DNA from: Ancrocorticia sp047602305
GTDB taxonomy: Bacteria; Actinomycetota; Actinomycetes; Actinomycetales; Actinomycetaceae
NCBI GenBank assembly: GCA_047602305.1
Contig: JASGHO010000001.1
Coordinates: forward strand, 3,286,001 to 3,350,000
DNA length: 64,000 nucleotides
Direction: 5' to 3'
Made by a program: the position numbers and the translations under genes. Under the pieces are notes generated by a model, which saw only the letters and a list, made by a program, of their open reading frames with translations, was not told the DNA's origin and made no database searches. Shown one piece after another: positions 59,941 to 64,000 of the stretch. Numbering within the stretch: position 1 is the first letter of the stretch; each line of letters starts with the position of its first letter.

Positions 59941-61137
59941 ATGAGGTTGAAGAAGGACATTCAAGGACGCGCACTGTGTGCACTGTTCGGTGCGGCCGTC
60001 ATGGTCCTGCCGCACGGGGCTGCTGGTGCCGTCGAGAATGAGCCCACTGACACCGCAGTCGTGGAGGTAGCAACCTCCCAGGAGTCTGAAGCGAATGAAT
60101 CGCAGGCTGAGGTTGAAGGTTCGCAGGAATCAGAAGGTAGCAAGGTTGCTGAGAAGCCTGCTGTCAGCGAGACGCCCACGGACACGCCGGAGAAGCCTGC
60201 GGTAGAGGAAACCGAAGCGCCCGTGGTTGCCGAGGAGAAGGCCGCTAGCGCTGCCGCGAGCGCTGCCGCTGTGGCACCTCAGTCAGCCAACATCGTGAAG
60301 ACGGGCTGGGTCCTTGAGAATGGCCGCTACTACTACAACAAGACCGACGGCTCCAAGCGGACCGGTTGGGTTCAGGACGCCGGAAGGTGGTACTACCTCT
60401 CTCCGAGCAACGGAGTGATGAAGACCGGTTGGGTTCAGGACGCGGGCAAGTGGTACTACCTGGATGGCACCGGCGCGATGCTGACCGGCTGGATCGCTGA
60501 GGCTGGCAAGTGGTACTACCTGGATGGCACCGGCGCGATGCGCACCGGTTGGATTGCTGAGGCGGGTAAGTGGTACCTGCTGGACACCAATGGTGCGATG
60601 CGCACCGGCTGGGCCAAGGCTGGTGGCGTCTGGTACTACCTCAACAGCAACGGCGCAATGAAGACCGGCTGGTTGCAGTACGGCGGCGCCTGGTACTACC
60701 TGAAGTCGAACGGCGCCATGGCCACCGGCCAGCTCACCATAGGTGGCAAGACAGAATCTTTCGATGGCAACGGCGTGTGGCGCAATTCCGCCAGCTCCAA
60801 GGGTGAGTCCATCCTCAGCACCGCCAAGTCCTACCAGGGCGCACCTTACGTGTGGGGCGGCACCACGCCGTCGGGCTGGGATTGTATCGGCTTCGTGCGC
60901 TACGTCTACGCCCAGCATGGCGTCTCCATTGGTGGATACACCACCTCGGTTCTCTCCGTCGGCCGTCAGGTCAGCTACTCGCAGGTTCAGGCTGGAGACA
61001 TCCTGTACTGGCCCGGCCACGTCGCGATCTACGCTGGCAACGGCCAGAACATCGGCGCCTGGAACCCGTCCATGGGAACCACCACCGGCCCGAACTCCTG
61101 GCTCGGCACCCCCACCGTCATCCGCGTGTTCGGCTGA
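59941..61137 (+). CDS. Secreted choline-binding-repeat protein with C-terminal NlpC/P60 domain
   Basis: ATG 59941 has AAGGGAAACGG upstream; the product is 398 residues. A signal peptide (LCALFGAAVMVLPHGAAGA) is followed by an acidic Glu/Thr/Ser/Ala linker (about 35-110), then about seven 20-residue repeats (TGWVQDAGKWYYLDGTGAML type) with the Trp-Tyr-Tyr pattern of choline-binding modules. An NlpC/P60 domain ends the chain (about 285-398), with catalytic Cys in GWDCIGFVRYVY and His in PGHVAIYAG. It probably cuts stem peptides at the wall and docks on choline groups made by the lic genes. Confidence 0.9.
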   Translation: MRLKKDIQGRALCALFGAAVMVLPHGAAGAVENEPTDTAVVEVATSQESEANESQAEVEGSQESEGSKVAEKPAVSETPTDTPEKPAVEETEAPVVAEEKAASAAASAAAVAPQSANIVKTGWVLENGRYYYNKTDGSKRTGWVQDAGRWYYLSPSNGVMKTGWVQDAGKWYYLDGTGAMLTGWIAEAGKWYYLDGTGAMRTGWIAEAGKWYLLDTNGAMRTGWAKAGGVWYYLNSNGAMKTGWLQYGGAWYYLKSNGAMATGQLTIGGKTESFDGNGVWRNSASSKGESILSTAKSYQGAPYVWGGTTPSGWDCIGFVRYVYAQHGVSIGGYTTSVLSVGRQVSYSQVQAGDILYWPGHVAIYAGNGQNIGAWNPSMGTTTGPNSWLGTPTVIRVFG

Positions 61138-61173
61138 CGACGACGGCGCGACAGCTCACTGAGTTAGCACCCC

Positions 61174-61214
61174 AAGCAAGCGGGCCTCCTAGTCGATAGG
61201 AGGCCCGCTTGCTT
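61174..61214. terminator. 18-bp perfect hairpin between convergent genes
   Basis: AAGCAAGCGGGCCTCCTA (61174-61191) and its complement (61197-61214) flank a 5-base loop. It lies 36 bases after the choline-binding protein stop and 34 before the end of rmlA, so it can serve both directions. Confidence 0.8.
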
Positions 61215-61248
61215 ATGTTCTCAGTTGCTCAGTCGATCTCTCGGCTGC

Positions 61249-62124
61249 TCACTCGACGTCGTCGCGGGAGAGCAGGTTGAGCAGGTACTGGCCGTAGCCG
61301 GACTTGACGAGGGGCTCGGCGCGCTCGCGCAGCTCGTCGTCGGTGAGGAATCCACGACGCCAGGCGACCTCTTCGGGAGAGCCCACCTTGAGGCCCTGAC
61401 GTGCCTCGACGGTGCGGACGAAGGAGGTGGCGTCGGCAAGAGAATCGAATGTGCCGGTATCGAGCCAGGCGCTGCCGCGCGGCAGAACCTCGACCTGGAG
61501 CTTGCCTGCCTCCAGGTAGACCTTGTTGACGTCGGTGATCTCGTACTCGCCGCGGGCCGAGGGCTTGAGGTCCTTGGCGATCTGCACCACGTTGTTGTCG
61601 TAGAAGTAGAGGCCGGGAACCGCGTAGTTGGACTTCGGCTTGGCGGGCTTCTCCTCGATGGAGATGGCGGTGAAGTTCTCGTCGAACTCAACCACGCCGT
61701 AGGAGCGCGGATCGGAGACGTGGTAGGCGAATACCGCGCCGCCGTCCGGATTGACGTGGCGGCGCAGGCGTGCGCCCATGCCGTGGCCGTAGAAGATGTT
61801 GTCGCCCAGGACGAGGCCGGCAGGCTCGTCGCCGATGAAGTCTGCACCGATGACGAATGCCTGTGCCAGACCGTTGGGGACTTCCTGCACGGCGAACTGG
61901 AGGTTGATGCCGAACTGCGAGCCGTCGCCGAGCAGGCGATGGAACGCCGGGGCATCCTCCGGTGTTGTGATGACAAGGATGTCCCGAATTCCCGCCAGCA
62001 TGAGGGTGGTCATCGGGTAGTAAATCATTGGCTTGTCGTAGACGGGAACGAGCTGCTTTGAGGTTCCCAGGGTGATCGGATTGAGTCGAGTGCCGGAGCC
62101 GCCGGCAAGAATGATTCCACGCAT
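61249..62124 (-). CDS. rmlA: Glucose-1-phosphate thymidylyltransferase (RmlA)
   Basis: The 291-residue enzyme makes dTDP-glucose, the first step toward dTDP-rhamnose. It shows MRGIILAGGSGTRLNPITLG with the nucleotide loop, KQLVPVYDKPMIYYPMTTLM, VQEVPNGLAQAF, LGDNIFYGHG and the catalytic EKPAKPKSNYAV. The gene is on the minus strand, 14 bases after the TIGR03089 gene. Regulation by dTDP-rhamnose is usual for the family. Confidence 0.95.
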   Translation of the reverse strand: MRGIILAGGSGTRLNPITLGTSKQLVPVYDKPMIYYPMTTLMLAGIRDILVITTPEDAPAFHRLLGDGSQFGINLQFAVQEVPNGLAQAFVIGADFIGDEPAGLVLGDNIFYGHGMGARLRRHVNPDGGAVFAYHVSDPRSYGVVEFDENFTAISIEEKPAKPKSNYAVPGLYFYDNNVVQIAKDLKPSARGEYEITDVNKVYLEAGKLQVEVLPRGSAWLDTGTFDSLADATSFVRTVEARQGLKVGSPEEVAWRRGFLTDDELRERAEPLVKSGYGQYLLNLLSRDDVE

Positions 62125-62138
62125 GACTATAGTCTCCC

Positions 62139-62855
62139 TTAATTGCTGACAAATTGCGCCCCTAGAGCGCCCTCAATTTGCGTGATTTGTCCTGTATTTT
62201 CCATATCGACGACGACGAGGCTGCCCCGGCCCAGTTGCCGGGCCGCGACGGCCAGCACCACGGCGGGATCCAACACACCCTCCGTACGGGTGATGAGGAT
62301 GCGCGGGTGGTCATCCCCGCAGTCGAGTGTGCCCAGGCCGTGCCAGTGCGCGAAGTTTGAGGAGGCGGAGCGGGAATCGTCCATGAGGCTGTCGGGCTGG
62401 CCCATCACCTCGGCGCTGGCGTCATACACGCCGGGGGAGAGCGGATCTCCCATCCAACGTAGGGCGAGCGGGCCAAGGTCAAGGGCGGCGATGGACTCGG
62501 CGGGCGAGGCCTCGGGGTCATGCTTCTCGGGGCGCGAGGTGATGATGGCCTGGGCGGGCTCGTCCGAAAGCGGGCGCGGCGTCGTCGTTCGTGAAGACTC
62601 CACCCGTACCTCCAACCCCGCAAGCATCGCTCCCAGGCCCCACAGCAGCTGCTTCCAGTGGGCGGGAAGATCCAGCTCCACCGCGGCGCCCGGGTCGAGC
62701 CAGAGCTCGTCGGCGAGGTAGCCGGCAATCTTGGCGAGGTGATTGGCTGCTACCTTGCCGGAGAGTTCCATGCGCCCCTGCTCGCCGTACCAGGTGAGGG
62801 CGGGCTGGGTGCCGCGCGCGGCGAGCGAGCGGTAGAGGGAGAGCGCGTCAGTCAT
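62139..62855 (-). CDS. TIGR03089 family protein
   Basis: ATG 62855 (MTDALSLYRSLAARG) lies inside the end of the upstream gene (8-base overlap), and the longer frame upstream is an antisense shadow. The 238-residue protein resembles the Rv3268-type family found near wall-linker genes in actinobacteria, which looks like a truncated AMP-binding fold (ELSGKVAANHLAKIAGYLAD, LLWGLGAMLAGLEV, WHGLGTLDCGDDH). No catalytic lysine loop is visible, so it may be non-enzymatic. Its partners are rmlA and the phosphatase-like gene. Confidence 0.82.
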   Translation of the reverse strand: MTDALSLYRSLAARGTQPALTWYGEQGRMELSGKVAANHLAKIAGYLADELWLDPGAAVELDLPAHWKQLLWGLGAMLAGLEVRVESSRTTTPRPLSDEPAQAIITSRPEKHDPEASPAESIAALDLGPLALRWMGDPLSPGVYDASAEVMGQPDSLMDDSRSASSNFAHWHGLGTLDCGDDHPRILITRTEGVLDPAVVLAVAARQLGRGSLVVVDMENTGQITQIEGALGAQFVSN

Positions 62856-63816
62856 CACTATCCTCGCTGGTCGTCTCGTTGCTGGTTGCCGCCGACGCTG
62901 CCTTGGCGGTGGCTGCCGACGCCCCGTTGCCAGCGGCTGCCGAAGCACGCCGCGCGGACTCCGCCAAGTCCGCGCGCCCCATGATCTCCAGGCAGAACGC
63001 GGCCGCCTCGGGCGTCCCGCCAGCCGCGTAGTTGGTGGCGAGGGCAAGATCGCGGGTGTAGAGGCGGGTGCCGTCGGTGGGCGTGGAGGGGTTGTCGACG
63101 TCGTCGAAACCGAGATAGATGCCTCCGGCGCGCTGCACCAGCAGGATACCGGCGGCCACGTCCCACGGGTTGGTGTCCATGTTGAAGGTGGCGAGGAAGT
63201 GACCGGCGGCCACGTCGGCGAGGGACAGCGCGGTGGAGCCGGGGCGGCGTACCGAGCGAGTCTCGCGCACCAGACGGAGGAATCCGAGCGCGGCGGCTTC
63301 GTCTCCACCGCGCGCCGAGGGGAAGGAGGTGGAGAAGACGCCCTGGGCAATCGGCGCCTGTGAGACCCGCATGCGTTCGCCGTTGCAGTAGGCGCCGGTT
63401 TCGTCGGCGCGATAGAGGATGCCGGCGGTGGGCTGATAGATGACGGCCGCGATGACCTCGCCGTGGCGGGCAGCGGCAATGGACACGCACCAATGGTCGA
63501 AACCGATGGCGAAGTTGGAGGTGCCGTCGATCGGGTCGACGTACCACAGGACGTCGTCGTCCCCGGCCTCGCGAACCGTCCCGTCCGCGCTGATGAGCTC
63601 CGCCGATTCCTCCCCGACGATGAGGGAGTCGGGAGCTTGCGCGAGAATCACCTCGACGATGCGCCGCTGCGCCTCCGTATCATGAACGGTGACCACATCG
63701 TGGAAATCGGCCTTGTACTTCACGTTTCCCGGAGAGCGGAAGGCACGGACGAGGTAATCGGAGACGGAACGAGCCGCATGCTCGGCAATATCGGCGAGTG
63801 CGATGGAATCAGTCAT
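62848..63816 (-). CDS. Inositol monophosphatase family protein
   Basis: ATG 63816 (MTDSIALADIAEHAA) is preferred; ATG 63825 is the alternative. The 322-residue enzyme has the three metal sites: VTVHDTEAQRRI, GEESAE, WYVDPIDGTSNF, and the C-terminal NPWDVAAGILL. It hydrolyses inositol phosphates, histidinol phosphate or related sugar phosphates; the substrate cannot be told. A tail rich in Ala, Ser, Thr and Glu (about 285-322) follows the domain. Its stop overlaps the TIGR03089 start. Confidence 0.88.
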   Translation of the reverse strand: MTDSIALADIAEHAARSVSDYLVRAFRSPGNVKYKADFHDVVTVHDTEAQRRIVEVILAQAPDSLIVGEESAELISADGTVREAGDDDVLWYVDPIDGTSNFAIGFDHWCVSIAAARHGEVIAAVIYQPTAGILYRADETGAYCNGERMRVSQAPIAQGVFSTSFPSARGGDEAAALGFLRLVRETRSVRRPGSTALSLADVAAGHFLATFNMDTNPWDVAAGILLVQRAGGIYLGFDDVDNPSTPTDGTRLYTRDLALATNYAAGGTPEAAAFCLEIMGRADLAESARRASAAAGNGASAATAKAASAATSNETTSEDSDD

Positions 63817-63910
63817 GTCTCCCATGGTGTCACGATTTGGACAGTGAACACCAAAGATCACCCGATACTGGGAAAAGACTGATGAAAGAATCCAACCTAC
63901 TGCTTTCGCC

Positions 63911-63939
63911 TTGACTTCACCCGACGACACGCGTGTAAT
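63911..63939 (+). promoter_or_regulatory. Strong-looking sigma-70 promoter at the right edge
   Basis: TTGACT (63911-63916) and TGTAAT (63934-63939) are 17 bases apart, the ideal spacing. Transcription would start near 63946, leaving a leader of about 38 bases before the ATG at 63984. Confidence 0.6.
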
Positions 63940-63983
63940 TCTAGGTGGACATCACCCAATTTTTCCGACAAGGAGACCCCACG

Positions 63984-64000
63984 ATGCGAGTTTCGTCCGA
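63984..64000 (+). CDS. Start of a gene that continues past the window
   Basis: ATG 63984 follows AAGGAG (63970-63975) at 8 bases and opens MRVSS. Only five codons are visible, so no product can be named. The good promoter and ribosome site mean it is probably a real gene. Confidence 0.7.

Noticed and set aside
60360..60740. The repeats in the choline-binding protein gene as a CRISPR or tandem DNA element
   Set aside because: The period is about 60 bases and the reading frame encodes a regular Trp/Tyr repeat, so these are protein repeats.
62856..63479. N-terminal extension of the TIGR03089 frame
   Set aside because: It runs opposite-frame through the phosphatase-like gene with a Ser/Pro/Arg-rich sequence; the start at 62855 fits better.
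1..64000. tRNA, rRNA or riboswitch genes
   Set aside because: No cloverleaf-like or rRNA-like stretch was recognised in the spacers by eye; small RNAs cannot be excluded.

Overview
The window is high-GC chromosomal DNA from an actinobacterium, most likely a member of the Actinomycetaceae (Actinomyces, Schaalia or Trueperella-like). This rests on the actinobacterial-type dapD, a GtrA-purK-purE-LCP-wbbL-rmlD-TIGR03089 gene set that recalls the Rv3264c-Rv3282 neighbourhood of Mycobacterium, many GTG starts, and a wall made with rhamnose rather than mycolate genes. The family assignment is an inference; no rRNA or tRNA gene was seen. All family names come from reading motifs, not from database searches.

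Layout. 1-3766: the end of a sugar operon (TPR-like fragment, class II aldolase), a P-loop kinase and a PRD-type PTS regulator. 3979-8163 (minus strand): dapD, a Maf-NUDIX fusion and a DUF885 metallopeptidase-like protein. 8349-11848: an Rv1264-like adenylate cyclase, a small MITE-like element and a two-component system. 12027-14478: GtrA, purK and purE. 14767-39479: wall polysaccharide genes, with two LCP ligases, WbbL, an amidase with FG-GAP repeats, a GT2-GT4-flippase-like operon, an acyltransferase-SGNH protein, rmlD, a DUF2142 membrane protein, an AbiEi/DUF559-like gene, rmlB, and the Wzm-Wzt exporter with RgpF and WbsX-type genes. 39567-45272: a lower-GC accessory island of toxin-antitoxin and immunity-type small genes (addiction-module antitoxin, DUF2247, TriTu-like, Imm8, barstar) and a second MITE copy. 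45416-63816: more wall genes, including rmlC, glycosyltransferases, a lic operon for phosphocholine decoration (licCA fusion, BCCT choline transporter, licD, flippase, glycosyltransferase), two DUF2142 proteins, a choline-binding-repeat NlpC/P60 hydrolase, rmlA, TIGR03089 and an inositol monophosphatase-like gene.

How it works together. rmlA, rmlB, rmlC and rmlD make dTDP-rhamnose from four scattered transcription units. WbbL, the GT2/GT4 enzymes and RgpF-type proteins would build rhamnose-containing glycans, Wzm-Wzt and the flippase would export them, and the LCP enzymes would attach them to peptidoglycan. The lic genes would import choline, activate it to CDP-choline and transfer phosphocholine to a glycan. 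The secreted NlpC/P60 protein carries choline-binding-type repeats that could dock on that decoration, a pneumococcus-like arrangement in an actinobacterium.

The window also has unusual non-coding structure: four copies of a 102-bp element built from five 19-bp units in fixed geometry; a MITE-like element flanked by TAA at the stop codons of two genes; several long perfect or near-perfect palindromes between genes; and in-frame tandem repeats in many proteins, including PurK and PurE.
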